Shown: positions 44,101-53,548 of the stretch, in pieces
Layout of the letters: the number at the start of each line of letters is the position of its first letter
Position numbering within the stretch: the first letter of the stretch is position 1
Source of the DNA: Rhizobium sp. CCGE531
GTDB lineage: Bacteria > Pseudomonadota > Alphaproteobacteria > Rhizobiales > Rhizobiaceae
NCBI RefSeq assembly: GCF_003627795.1
Contig: NZ_CP032687.1
Coordinates: 496,001-560,000 of the forward strand
Direction: 5' to 3'
Length of the DNA stretch: 64,000 nucleotides
Translations under genes and position numbers: made by a program
Notes under the pieces: generated by a model
Told to the model about the DNA's origin: nothing
Database searches by the model: none
The model's input: only the letters and a program-made list of their open reading frames with translations

Positions 44101-44610
44101 CTTCCCTCCCAAGACGGTTGCATAAAAATCCGCCCTCCGCAACTTATCGCAGATTTTTCGATAAGTCTTTAGCAACCGCCATGATATTTTAGTGCACCCG
44201 GGAAACTGCGCCACGGTAAGAAGACCGGCCCAGGCCGTTGCAGGATGCGTATGTCTGTAGCACCGTCGTAGTGTAGAAAAACAAACCCGCTCTCACTAAT
44301 CTCTTTTTGTTTGCCCTGGAAAGATCGTCGAAGATAGCATTGCCGGCGTTACGGCGGACATGGCGGCCAGCGACCATGAAGAACCTGCCCGACGGGATCG
44401 GAGCGTTTCGTGGGCAAAGCCATTGCCGGCTCTTCACTATGGAAGGCCAACCAAAGGGCGTGGCTTGGTAGTGTATAGTGCTCGCCGCGAGTTCTTTTAT
44501 GAGCAAAACAGGATAACTGAGCGGAAATGGCGTCGATGGGCTTGCATTTGTCGCATTTAGACGGTGTTTGTCACCCCCATGATTCTGATGGGTGTCAAAG
44601 CGGAGGCAAA
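44101..44610. other. Divergent promoter stretch
   Basis: 510 bp between two divergent genes (the HsdR-N-type protein and PmtA). Short frames such as 44189-44506 have no family features. Both promoters should lie here; no clear operator was seen. Confidence 0.4.
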
Positions 44611-45201
44611 ATGGGCGTGCGGCAGCGGATGGGGTTGAAGTTCAAGGATGAGATCGCGTTCCTGAAGGGCTGGAAGCGCGACCGCACAGCGGTAGGCGCC
44701 ATAACGCCCACTTCCGTTGCGACGGCAAGGAAGATGGCAAGCGTTATCGATCCTTTCTCCAGCCTTCCTGTCCTTGAACTGGGTCCGGGAACCGGCGTAA
44801 TCACAAAACAGATCCTGGCGCGCGGCGTTGGGCCCAAGGAGCTCTTGTCCATCGAGTATTCGCCCGAGTTCTGTCGGCATCTTCAGCAGGAGTTTCCCGA
44901 GGTCGACGTTCGATGTGGAGACGCCTTTGCGTTGGATCTCGTTCTGGGCGCTCAGCGAGGTGCAAAGTTCGACTGCGTCATCTCCGCTGTGCCCCTCCTT
45001 CATTTGCCGCCTTCAAAGCGATTGTCGCTGATCCTCGATCTTCTCGAACGGATTCCGACAGGGCGGCCCGTCGTCCAAATCACCTATGGATTGCTCTCTC
45101 CAGTCGTCGCGCTTCCCGCCGGATACGAGGTCCGTCACCTGGCTTTCATGATGCGCAACATTCCGCCGGCACAACTTTGGACCTACCGAAAGACGAGATG
45201 A
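44611..45201 (+). CDS. pmtA: Phospholipid N-methyltransferase
   Basis: A 196-aa SAM-dependent methyltransferase very like the rhizobial PmtA. MGLKFKDEIAFLKGWKRDRTAVGAITPTS is the typical N-terminus, LPVLELGPGTGVITKQIL the SAM-binding motif I, LLSIEYSPEFCRHL motif II and VDVRCGDAFAL motif III, with ISAVPLLHLPP after it. It methylates phosphatidylethanolamine stepwise to phosphatidylcholine, a membrane lipid rhizobia need for symbiosis. GGAGGC lies before the ATG at 44611. Chromosomal copies are usual; a plasmid copy is an extra paralogue. It ends somewhat early after FMMRNIPPAQLWTYRK, which is normal. Confidence 0.88.
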   Translation: MGVRQRMGLKFKDEIAFLKGWKRDRTAVGAITPTSVATARKMASVIDPFSSLPVLELGPGTGVITKQILARGVGPKELLSIEYSPEFCRHLQQEFPEVDVRCGDAFALDLVLGAQRGAKFDCVISAVPLLHLPPSKRLSLILDLLERIPTGRPVVQITYGLLSPVVALPAGYEVRHLAFMMRNIPPAQLWTYRKTR

Positions 45202-46388
45202 CCTCGGCCATCTCATAAACATTGATCGAAAAGTTTTGATCGCTGGGCTGATGACGAACGCGACCGATGTGGAAAGCGCTTGGGCGGCTTTCCAGACGCG
45301 CGCTGCCCTTCGTTCGACCAGCGCCCAGAGCGGGCCGAACGATCGAAGATCGAGGCCTCGGGCGGCCAAGAAATGTCCGTCTCTATCTCATCGCGGACAA
45401 TCGCTCCGGCAGTCACACCGCGCCGGCGGTTTCCTCAATGTCATCACGTTGATGGTGAAAATGGCGCTGACTGCCCAGCGCTTTCGGGAAAAAGGGCCGC
45501 CGTAAGAAGGGTGTTGCTCGCGCCGGGGATTGGATCCAGCGACTGCAACGGGCATTGCGCCAAAGCGCATTGCAAAGCCCGCCAAAGCGCCATCCAGATT
45601 GCAAAAGTCGATCTGTTGGGCACCAAAAGCGGCCTCATAGAAGTCGGCAACCTCTGTTCCCGGCCATCCTCTAAGCTAAGAACAAAGACATTCCGATGCT
45701 GATATCGTTGGCTATCTCAATCCTCTCTCATCAGGGGAATCACCGAGTTCAAATATGCCATAAGCCGGTCGATACGATGGCATCGCGCAGGCAGGCGGCC
45801 GATGAAATCCGCCCGGCATTTCGAGACCGCAGGCCGCAGATCGTGACCTGGTCGATGCAGTCGAGCGTCGTTGCGTGAGGCACCTCCCTAACCAGTCCAA
45901 TCCCGCTCTCTGTTGATGGAGTCCTGGCCCGGTTCCGGATCTTCCACCCGCGAGCGGTCCGCTAGCCATGCTGCGGCCGCTTCCGCGTCGCGCAGCGGTG
46001 ATCGCGCCCTCCCCGGGCGGGCCTTTTGTGGAGTGATCGAGCGGGAATTGGGCCGCTCCGAAGGAACCACTCACATGTCGCACGAATCTCTCACTCGCCC
46101 AGTCCCACACTTTCCAGCTCTCCCGCAACCTGATGGTCCCGGTCACCCTCTTCTCCGTCGACGGCGGATAACGGCGTCCTGCCGTCCGACGCAATCGACG
46201 CCGATGAACGATCTTGAGATCGTCCATGAATACACGCCTTGGCATTGAGCCGGCGGCATGGCCTGCGGCGTGCCGCTAGCGAGCGGCAGGCCGCAAGGGA
46301 GGCTTCGCCGCGGTCGACCTTGCACGATTCACCAAATTGCCAGCCGCGCCCTTGCGTCCTTTGCTCTTCGCGGCCGCTGAAGTGGCCG
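45202..46388. other. Long stretch without a recognisable gene
   Basis: About 1.2 kb of GC-rich sequence between pmtA and the Toprim-type gene. Overlapping frames on both strands reach 177 codons (45712-46245, minus) but are rich in Arg, Ser, Ala and Pro and look like shadows. It marks the border between the accessory part and the transfer-related backbone and may contain decayed genes that I cannot name. Confidence 0.4.
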
Positions 46389-47492
46389 ATGAATAGAACT
46401 GACGAGCAGGAGGCGATCGCTTTCGCGATCGGAAGGAAAATGGAGAGAAGAGAAATAGAATCGCTTCGCGACAAGGTAAGCTGCGCCGCCGTGCTGGATA
46501 AGAACGGGTTTGCCATTGACGTCAAGGAAAGCACCCGGCGGGCGGTCAAGTACCGCCGCGGCAGTGAGATCATCATCGTGACGCATGGAGGGCGTGGATG
46601 GTTCGATCCGCTCAGCGATGCGAAAGGCGATATCTTTGGATTGGTCGAGCACCTTGACCGTGTTGGCTTTTCGGCATGCGTCGCAAAGGTCGCGGACCTC
46701 ATAGGCTTCCATATTTCCAAGGCTGAGTGGCAGCCTGGCATTCCGGACGGCCAATCCGACCTTCCGCTTGGCGATCGCTGGCAGGCGCGCCGCCGCCCCT
46801 GGCGGGGTTCATCAACATGGCGGTACCTGCAGGACGTGCGTTGCCTGCCGACGGTTCTTTTATGCTCGGCGATCAAACGCAACCTTCTTCGCGAAGGTCC
46901 GCAAGGCACCATGTGGGCCGCCCATACGAACGAGGCAGGCGGTGTCACAGGCTGGGAGGCGCGCGGTCCGCAATACCGCGGGTTCGCCTCGGGAGGAACG
47001 AAGGTTCTCTTTCGTCTGGGGTCGCGTGCAGCGGTGCGACTGGCCGTCACGGAAGCTGCGATCGACGCGATGAGCCTTGCGGCAATCGAGGGCCTGCGAG
47101 ACGGCACACTCTACCTCAGCACCGGCGGCGGCTGGTCGCCGACCACGGCCGCGGCACTCCGCAGGCTTGCGTCGGGCCCCAACGTCCAGCTTGTCGCTGC
47201 CACCGACGCCAACCCACAAGGCGAGATGTTTGCCGAGCGACTACGCGCACTTGCCGAGGAGGCGGGATGCGACTGGATGCGACTTCGCCCGTCACAAGAA
47301 GACTGGAACGAAGTTCAGAAGCTACGCCCGAAGCGGGGCAGCGAGAAACAGAAATTGGAGGAAGAAGCGAAAGAGGAAGAGGCGTGCCGCAGGCGAGCCG
47401 GCCGCGTCAAGGGAGGCTTCTCCCGGCTAAAGCCAGCCCTGGATGCGGGAGGTCGCGATGCCGGCGGCAGGAAACGGATCACGAAGGACTGA
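46389..47492 (+). CDS. Toprim/DUF3991-type plasmid protein, primase-like
   Basis: A 367-aa protein of the DUF3991/Toprim family found on rhizobial plasmids. An N-terminal zinc-less CHC2-like part (EIIIVTHGGRGWFDPLSDAKGDIFGLVEHL) is followed by a Toprim core: RLAVTEAAIDAMSLAAIEG holds the acidic motif and VQLVAATDANPQGEMFAERL the D-x-D/N motif. The C-terminus is a long charged helix (KQKLEEEAKEEEACRRR). Relatives are linked to plasmid mobilisation or lagging-strand priming after transfer. The start at 46389 (MNRTDEQEAI) is a normal family start; upstream frame is discarded. Confidence 0.85.
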   Translation: MNRTDEQEAIAFAIGRKMERREIESLRDKVSCAAVLDKNGFAIDVKESTRRAVKYRRGSEIIIVTHGGRGWFDPLSDAKGDIFGLVEHLDRVGFSACVAKVADLIGFHISKAEWQPGIPDGQSDLPLGDRWQARRRPWRGSSTWRYLQDVRCLPTVLLCSAIKRNLLREGPQGTMWAAHTNEAGGVTGWEARGPQYRGFASGGTKVLFRLGSRAAVRLAVTEAAIDAMSLAAIEGLRDGTLYLSTGGGWSPTTAAALRRLASGPNVQLVAATDANPQGEMFAERLRALAEEAGCDWMRLRPSQEDWNEVQKLRPKRGSEKQKLEEEAKEEEACRRRAGRVKGGFSRLKPALDAGGRDAGGRKRITKD

Positions 47493-47573
47493 AGAAGATG
47501 GCAGGGTCGAGAGGACTGAGCCGCGCTTGGTCCGCCCGCGCAAGGAGCCGCAAATGGCCTCTTCCCTCCGCAA

Positions 47574-48307
47574 GTGTTTCAGGGCGTCGCAAGCCGCCAG
47601 CAGATGTTTCCCACGTTCGACCGCCACGTCCAGCGACCCGATCGTCGGGACCGTGACGCAACTCCGCTCTATGCAGGCGAATGGTTCGAAATCCCCGAGG
47701 CCGAGCACGATTACATGTTCGAGATCCTGCCGCCGATCTGGATCCGCGGCTCGCTGTTCGCGATGCGGGAATTCCTCACCGGCTCGGTGACATACGTGTT
47801 CTTCGCGCTGCGCATCGACGAGGCGATCCGTTACTTCCACGGTTACTGCGACCTCTCCGACAAGGTGTACGACGAAGTCGCCGCCAAGCTGCCGGTCCAA
47901 CTGCGCCACCTCCCCGCGCCGATCGCATCTGTGCGCGACCTGGTTGCGCGCGGCAGCGCCGATGCCGCGACGTATGGCGGTTACCGCAATCGACGGCTAT
48001 CACTACACAACCCTGCTGCAGCGCACCGGCGCAACCCAGGAGCTCGATCTTGCCGTCACCATGACGCCGCTCGGCGCGGTTTCACGGCTCGAGCATGCGC
48101 TCGACGGTGTCGATGAGGCGCAGGAGCGCTATCGGTATCGCTTGCACGAGGCCGAGCGGCGGTCTTGTCTCCTATCGCTCGCGCGACGGCGGCATGTTCG
48201 CGTTCGCGGACGACCTTTCCGACAAGCGCCAACAGGTTCGGGAGGTCGATGAGGTCCTGGCGACCGCGGCGCGCGGGGAAACGGCGGGGACGTCTGACGC
48301 CGCTTGA
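47574..48307 (+). pseudogene. Fused remnants of a DUF1419 gene and a plasmid helicase/methylase gene
   Basis: The first 95 codons (from MFQGVASRQQMFPTFDRHVQRPD to YFHGYCDLSDK) are the N-terminal half of a DUF1419 protein. At about 47860 the frame runs on into unrelated sequence (VYDEVAAKLPVQLRHLPAPIA...). After a frame change near 47985 another frame reads IDGYHYTTLLQRTGATQELDL and VTMTPLGAVSRLEHALDG, then after one more shift SYRSRDGGMFAFADDLSDKR. The last parts match the C-terminal end of the very large helicase/N6-methylase-like proteins of rhizobial plasmids, as far as I can tell. A large deletion probably joined the two genes. Confidence 0.65.
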
Positions 48308-48411
48308 CGATCAAGCCCGTCTCGATGGGTCGTCCGTGGCGGTGCAGCACGCGCATAGCTGCATTGCACAATAAATGTTTTCCTTCCGATCAAAAATTAA
48401 TCATAGTGCAC

Positions 48412-48528
48412 ACAGCTGATGCACATGGCGGATTTCCTCCCAGTGCCGCCGCAGCAGCTGTTCCCCTCTGGAGGTTTATTGACCTTCACGCTTCATGGGC
48501 CGCGGTTTTCGCTGGCCCATTTTTTTTG
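48412..48528 (+). ncRNA. Candidate AbcR (alpha-r15) type trans-acting small RNA
   Basis: This 117-bp stretch has the layout of the alpha-r15/AbcR small RNAs of Rhizobiales. A first stem (CAGCTG and GGCGG with CCGCC and CAGCTG) shows a CCTCCC word in its loop; then comes TTCCCCTC in a less structured part, followed by a strong intrinsic terminator. The two C-rich words can pair with ribosome binding sites, and AbcR RNAs use them with Hfq to lower ABC-transporter mRNAs. No open frame here makes sense. The 5' end is estimated. The assignment rests on structure and my memory of the family. Confidence 0.6.
48495..48527 (+). terminator. Strong Rho-independent terminator
   Basis: ATGGGCCGCG and CGCTGGCCCAT form a stem of about ten pairs with a GTTTT loop and one unpaired T, followed by eight T residues (48520-48527). 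No intact protein gene precedes it on this strand, which supports a small RNA gene ending here. Confidence 0.85.
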
Positions 48529-48691
48529 TTCAGGTCATCCGACGATTTATCCGCGCACGATCCTGACGCGACTCCCCTTGCCAGCAAACTGCGCGTGGTC
48601 CGATAGCATCTGACACTTTCGGGCTTGTGAGGCATGGGCCCCTTGTCCATCTTGTGGTCTTCGGTCCATTGGGACAGATTGGAGCTATCGA

Positions 48692-49336
48692 ATGCCTGAA
48701 ACACGTTCACCGCGACTTGCTGTACTAATTGACGCTGACAATGCGTCGGCCAAGATCGTTGACGGCTTATTCGAGGAAATAGCCAAAATCGGCGAGGCGA
48801 GCGTCCGACGCATATACGGTGACTTCGCAAACGCTCGCTCGAAAGCCTGGATCGACGTCCTTGCCAGGCACGCGATCATTCCGCAGCAGCAATTTGCCTA
48901 CACGACCGGTAAAAATGCCTCTGATATCACACTTGTGATCGACGCCATGGACCTCCTCCACAGCGGGCGCTTCGACGGCTTTTGCCTTGTTTCCTCCGAC
49001 AGCGATTTTACACGCCTCGCCTCTCGGATCCGTGAGCAAGGCATCGATGTGTTCGGTTTTGGCGAGCAGAAAACGCCCGAAAGCTTCCGCCAGGCGTGCC
49101 GGAGGTTTATCTACACTGAAAACCTCCTCCCTTCAGCGCCTACAAATGGTGGAGATGCTACTCAGGCAACTCCTTCGCTCCAGCCGCCAAGCGCAGCGGC
49201 GCCGATCATCAGAAAGGTCATCGCGCAGATGGAGAGTGAGGATGGTTGGGTGCCGCTCGGCGCAGTCGGAACGCAGCTTGCGAACCTCTCTTCAGACTTC
49301 GATCCCCGAACATCAGGAAGCTCAGCGACCTCGTGA
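48692..49336 (+). CDS. NYN-domain ribonuclease-like protein, C-terminal LOTUS domain frameshifted
   Basis: A NYN (PIN-like) protein. RLAVLIDADNASAKIVDGL (D14, D16) and IVIDAMDLLHSG-like ITLVIDAMDLLHSGRF with FCLVSSDSDFTRLASRI carry the acidic residues of the NYN active site. After a linker a LOTUS/OST-HTH domain begins (IIRKVIAQMESEDGWVPLGAVGTQLANL). At about 49306 the frame changes: the remaining part (IRKLSDLVKKTNAFEID..., ending at 49428) is in the +1 frame. So the last 40 residues of the domain are lost, probably through a small deletion. The nuclease domain is intact and could still work on RNA. Confidence 0.88.
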   Translation: MPETRSPRLAVLIDADNASAKIVDGLFEEIAKIGEASVRRIYGDFANARSKAWIDVLARHAIIPQQQFAYTTGKNASDITLVIDAMDLLHSGRFDGFCLVSSDSDFTRLASRIREQGIDVFGFGEQKTPESFRQACRRFIYTENLLPSAPTNGGDATQATPSLQPPSAAAPIIRKVIAQMESEDGWVPLGAVGTQLANLSSDFDPRTSGSSATS

Positions 49337-49428
49337 AGAAGACAAATGCGTTCGAGATAGACCATTCGGACAGCAGACCTCTGCGCATCCGCGTCAAACA
49401 ACCTTCTGCCAAGAAAAGCGCCAAGTGA

Positions 49429-49765
49429 CGTTTAGTACGGGTCTCCATCAGCACGTTTTGGTTCGCCGCATCCTCCAAGCTTTGTGGTGAGAGAGCAAGG
49501 GATAGGCGAATGGAAATGGAAGAAAAGATGGAGGAAGACTACTCGCAGATCGAGTAGCCGGGCGTCGCTGACGCTCAACCGCGCCGCTCGCAATGGCGGC
49601 CACTGGTCCTCGCAGGGCTGTCAGCTCCGCTCGTCCTTCGCGGCAGCGATGCTCGGCCGCAGTTGCACCCGGCTGCCCGCTCCGCGCTTCGGGTTGTGTC
49701 TTCGGAAGGAATGAAGACGCGAAGGACAGGCAGAGGCCTGTCCAATCCTCGAAAAGGAATATCCC
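49429..49765. other. GC-rich leader before the ParB-like pseudogene
   Basis: 337 bp. No gene recognised. It resembles the GC-rich, repeat-like leaders that precede other backbone genes here (before 51112, 52001 and 53549), with words such as GCTCCGCTCGTCCTTCGCGG. It probably contained the promoter of the ParB-like gene. Confidence 0.4.
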
Positions 49766-50810
49766 ATGCAATTGATGAAGGTCGATCCGCGTGCGTTAAA
49801 GGACGACCCCGACAACACGCGCCAGTCGAAGTCGACGCCCCAGGCCGACGCCCTGCTTGGCGACGATCAAGGCCGTCGGCGTGATCCAGCGCCGGTCATT
49901 TCCCGGAAGCCGGCGGCAACGGTTACATCATCGAAGCCGGTCACCGCCCCACCAGTGTGGCGATCGCCGCCGGTATCGAGGAAATCGACGTGGTCGTGGT
50001 CGCGGTGGCCAACGACAACGGCGCGATGCGCTCGATGACCGAGAATATAGCTTGTGCCTTAATCCCATCGATCAATGCGCGGCATCGAGCGGCTGGTCGC
50101 GCTCGGCTGGACCGAGGAGGCGGTCGCCGTAGCGCTTGCCTTTCCCGTCCGCCAGATCCGCAAGCTTCGTCTGCTCGCAAACCTCTTGCCCTCCATGCTC
50201 GATCAGATAGCCAAGGGCGATATGCCGAACGAGCAGCGGCTCAGAACGATTGCGGCCGCCTCGCACGACGAGCAAAAAGAGGTCTGGAAGGCCCACTAGC
50301 CGAAGAAAGGCGAACGGCGGCCTGGTGGCAGATCGCCAACGGTCTCACAAAGACCCGTATGTATGCACGTGATGCAAGCTTCGGCGACGATCTGCGCCAG
50401 GCCTATGGGATCGAGTGGGCGGAGGACCTGTTCGGCCCTGCCGATGAGGACAATCGCTATACCACCAATGTCGAAGAGTTGCTTGGCGCCCAGCAGGAAT
50501 GGATGGCGAGCAACGTGCCGAAGAAGGGTACCATCGTCGAAGTCAACAATTGGGGCCAGCCGGACCTGCCGAAGAAAGCCGAACGCGTCTACGGCAAGCC
50601 AGGCAAAGGCGACTGTACCGCGATCGCGAGGGCAAGGTGCACAGCGTCCACTGCCGGATGCCCGAGGTCAGGAAGCCCACCGGTCAGACCGGCCCGGCAG
50701 CTGATGGGGCGGAGGAGGCCCGTAACAGCCGAGGCCGGCTGATCCGCAAGGAGGGCGAGCGCAGCCTCGGCGCCACCAGCCTTTCGTGGGAGCGCCTGTC
50801 GTTGATTTGA
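49766..50810 (+). pseudogene. ParB/RepB-type nuclease-like gene broken by several frameshifts
   Basis: Pieces of one protein lie in order in changing frames: MQLMKVDPRALKDDPDNTRQ (49766), then GYIIEAGHR and IAAGIEEIDVVVVAVANDNG, then RGIERLVALGWTEEAVAVALA (50075-50299, ending in an early TAG), then GDDLRQAYGIEWAEDLFGPADEDN to VYGKPGKGDC (about 50315-50620), then REGKVHSVHCRMPE. Together they form the ParB-like nuclease/helix-turn-helix protein found on rhizobial plasmids. At least four frame changes and one stop make it non-functional, and the C-terminal part is missing. Confidence 0.85.
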
Positions 50811-51111
50811 GGACGTCACCTTCCTCCCCATGCCGGATTGCCCTTCGTTTTGCTGCGGTCTGAACCGGCGGCCGTGCGCTTCCAGGCCGCTATCGCGCCG
50901 CGGAGCGGCCGGACCCCGCCGTCCTTCACGGAGCAGGCTTGCGTGCTTTATCGAGGACAGGTTGCCCTCTTCGCACGCAAACCGGCTCCGCTCGTCCAGG
51001 AGGGGCCGGACCTTGAGGCGCCCGTCTTTCCGCCGGTCCGGGGTGACCGCACCGAAGGGCAAGCCGGCATGGGGCCGGAGCCGCTTCGGACGACCTCGAA
51101 AGGAAACGACC
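50811..51111. other. GC-rich leader of the next hypothetical gene
   Basis: 301 bp before the ATG at 51112. Frames run through but have no family features and look like extensions. It ends with AAAGGAAACGACC, the ribosome binding site of the following gene. Confidence 0.4.
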
Positions 51112-51699
51112 ATGGCCAAGTCCACTCCCTCATCCCGGCAATCCACGCGTGTCGTGCAACTGCGCAAAGGCGCCACCGTCGAGATGGTTCGGCTGACTTG
51201 CCCCGACGCCATGCAGGCGCTGAAGATCGCCGAGAGTTTCGGAACCGCCGTCATCGACAGCGACGGCATCCGCGACCTGCACGAGCGGCTCGTCACGGAG
51301 ACAGCCGACGCGCTCGGCGACGGCCTTGGCGACAAGGCCATGCAGATCCACCTGCAACGGATCGTCGGCGCCTACGTCGGCTCCGCCCATGGCGCCGGCC
51401 AGTTCTACAGCCGCGCGGTCACCGAGGCACGCGATGCCACGGCCAAGGCCGCCAACGATGCCCGGGACGAGGACCTCGACGGTCCCGTCGGCTATGACAG
51501 CGCCGCCCAGCGTAAGCGCGAATTTGCCGCCGACATGGGCATACAGGCCCATTCGCTCAGAATGGCGGCGGAAGGCGCCGTCGCCGCCTATGTCCAGGTG
51601 ATCGGCGAGAGCTGGAAACCGTTCGACCGTCCCGTCGAACAACCGGGCCGCGCGCTCGACCGCAAGGCTGCCGAAGCGCAGATCTCCGCCTTCGACTAG
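51112..51699 (+). CDS. Conserved hypothetical plasmid protein
   Basis: A 195-aa protein of a type common on rhizobial plasmids; I do not know a function. It starts MAKSTPSSRQSTRVVQLRKGATVEMVRLTCPDAMQAL in pieces, has a helical, acidic middle (LHERLVTETADALGDGLGDKAMQIHLQRIVGAYVG) and ends EAQISAFD. No signal peptide or membrane segment. A good ribosome binding site (AAAGGAAA) precedes the ATG. It stands between the ParB-like pseudogene and the ArdC-like gene, all on the plus strand, in the order often seen in these backbones. Confidence 0.75.
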   Translation: MAKSTPSSRQSTRVVQLRKGATVEMVRLTCPDAMQALKIAESFGTAVIDSDGIRDLHERLVTETADALGDGLGDKAMQIHLQRIVGAYVGSAHGAGQFYSRAVTEARDATAKAANDARDEDLDGPVGYDSAAQRKREFAADMGIQAHSLRMAAEGAVAAYVQVIGESWKPFDRPVEQPGRALDRKAAEAQISAFD

Positions 51700-52000
51700 C
51701 CACTTCCGGCGGGGTTCCGGCCCCGCCTTTTCCATCAACTCGAGCCGGCCGGTTCCATGGCGGGACCGGCCTGTTGTCGTTTTGCGAACCCGGCCAGCAA
51801 GGAAAAAGAAATGAAGCCGATGGCACGCCCGTCGCCGCACGTTCCTTCGTCGGGTCTGCAGGAGCCGCCGGCGGATGCAACGGCTTCGCCGTCCTCCACT
51901 GCGTTGCGGCTGTTCCGGTGCATCCACCGGCTGATCTGCTCCTGCTTTCGCCCTCCGTAACGGGCGGCGACGGGCGCGGCCTTGAAACGGAGGTTTGGAT
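51700..52000. other. GC-rich leader of the ArdC-like gene
   Basis: 301 bp. CCGGCGGGGTTCCGGCCCCGCC (51707-51728) right after the upstream stop can fold into a GC-rich hairpin (GGCGGGG with CCCCGCC) but lacks a long T-run. The end CGGAGGTTTGGAT holds the ribosome binding site of the next gene. Confidence 0.45.
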
Positions 52001-52924
52001 ATGAGCAAGACCGAAAATCAGCGGGGCGATCTCTACAGCCGCATCACCGACAGGATCATCGAAGACCTGGCGAAAGGCGTGCGGCCCTGGATGAAACCAT
52101 GGAATTCGGCGAACACGGCAGGCCACATTACCCGCCCGCTGCGTTACAACGGGCAACCCTATTCTGGCGTCAACGTGCTGCTTTTATGGTCGGAGGGTAT
52201 CACACGGGGTTATACGTCATCCACATGGATGACGTTCAAGCAGGCCCTGGAACTGAGCGGCGCAGTGCGCAAGGGCGAGACCGGCACGACCGTCGTCTTC
52301 GCAAGCCGATTCACCAAGTCCGAAACCGACGGGAACGGCGGCGAGGTCGAGCGGGAGATCCCTTTCCTGAAAGCCTACAGCGTCTTCAACGTCGAACAGA
52401 TCGACGGACTTCCCGACCAGTATCATCACCGGCCGGCACCGGTTCTCGATCCGGTTGAACGGGTTGGGCATGCCGATCGGTTCTTCCGCGACACCGGCGC
52501 TGCAATCCGCCATGGCGGCAACCAGGCCTTCTTTGCGCCTGCCGCCGATCTCATCCAGATGCCACCATTTGAGAGCTTCAAGGATGCGGCAAGCTACTAC
52601 GCGACTTTAAGCCACGAGGTCACGCACTGGACGGCGCCGGCCCACCGCCTCGCTCGCGACCTCAGCCGCTATGCCAAGGACAAATCCGAGCGAGCCCGCG
52701 AGGAACTGATAGCGGAGCTCGGTAGCTGCTTCCTTTGCGCCGATCTCGGGATTGTTCCCGAGCTCGAGCCCCGCCCCGATCACGCCTCCTACCTCGACTC
52801 CTGGCTTAAGGTCCTGACCGACGACAGACGGGCGATATTCCAGGCGTCGGCGCATGCGCAACGGGCCGTAGCGTTCCTGCATTCGCTGCAGCTCGCCGCA
52901 GCCGACGAGCGGCTCGTCGCGTGA
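52001..52924 (+). CDS. ArdC-like antirestriction protein with zincin-type C-terminal domain
   Basis: A 307-aa ArdC family protein. The N-terminal ssDNA-binding part is seen in DLYSRITDRIIEDLAKGVRPWMKPW and YNGQPYSGVNVLLLW; the C-terminal metallopeptidase-like domain has ATLSHEVTHWTAPAHRL (HExxH-type HEVTH) and the downstream ELIAELGSCFLCADLG with the third ligand. ArdC proteins protect incoming plasmid DNA from restriction during conjugation, which fits the nearby tra genes. The ATG at 52001 is preceded by CGGAGG; an in-frame TTG two codons earlier is less likely. Confidence 0.9.
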   Translation: MSKTENQRGDLYSRITDRIIEDLAKGVRPWMKPWNSANTAGHITRPLRYNGQPYSGVNVLLLWSEGITRGYTSSTWMTFKQALELSGAVRKGETGTTVVFASRFTKSETDGNGGEVEREIPFLKAYSVFNVEQIDGLPDQYHHRPAPVLDPVERVGHADRFFRDTGAAIRHGGNQAFFAPAADLIQMPPFESFKDAASYYATLSHEVTHWTAPAHRLARDLSRYAKDKSERAREELIAELGSCFLCADLGIVPELEPRPDHASYLDSWLKVLTDDRRAIFQASAHAQRAVAFLHSLQLAAADERLVA

Positions 52925-53548
52925 AGACTTGTCAGCGCCGGTCGTTGGCCTCGCCAGCGGTCGGCAACTCTTGCCCGTCGGTCGGGGGGCGCGTCACGAT
53001 CAGCCGCGAGGTCCAGTTTGCCCCAGATCGAGGTTGTCCGGTCGATCGGCTTGAGCTTCCGGGACGGCTTGATTTCGACGATAAACGGCTTTGTCTGCTG
53101 ACGTATAGATCCTCAGGCGACGGTTCGCGAGGCGCCGCGATAGCGCGGAGCGGGCAATGCAACGCCCTCACGCTGGGTGGTTCTGCGAGGTTTGGGCTAG
53201 GCATGTGGACAAGACAGCGGACTGATCGTTGTAGCGTCCGGGCAGGCACCGGGGACGGGCTGCCATTGCCATATCCCTTCGAGCACTGCAGCAAGCCACG
53301 TCCTTCGCGGGCTCGATGAGGCATGTCTGATCGAAGACCGGCTTCGCCTCGATCGTCTTCCCGCAACGGCCTTGCGAAACTTTCTTCCGCTGAGCGCGAT
53401 GCGCTCATTCCTCGCGGAGCAACAAAGCTTCTCCTCGCCGCCCGCCATTTCATTTCGGCCCTACGGGTGCGGACCGATCGTCCCCGATCCTTGCGACAGC
53501 CATCGAGGCCGCGATGGGCGCGGCCCGAGACAGCAAAGGAATACGACA
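52925..53548. other. Stretch without a recognised gene; contains repeat copy R1
   Basis: 624 bp between the ArdC-like and DUF736 genes. A plus-strand frame (52921-53319) and minus-strand frames have no family features. At 53307-53370 lies a 60-bp sequence that recurs at 55246-55306. The last part is the GC-rich leader of the DUF736 gene. Confidence 0.45.
53307..53370 (+). repeat. Repeat R1 (partner R2 at 55246-55306)
   Basis: Shares CTCGATG-GGCA-GTCTGA, GACCGGCT-CGCCTCG and CCCGCAACGGC with R2 in the same order and spacing. R1 lies in the leader of the DUF736 gene; R2 lies in front of a short scrap that ends in NRD like the DUF736 protein, so R2 is probably a decayed copy of this locus. Confidence 0.6.
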
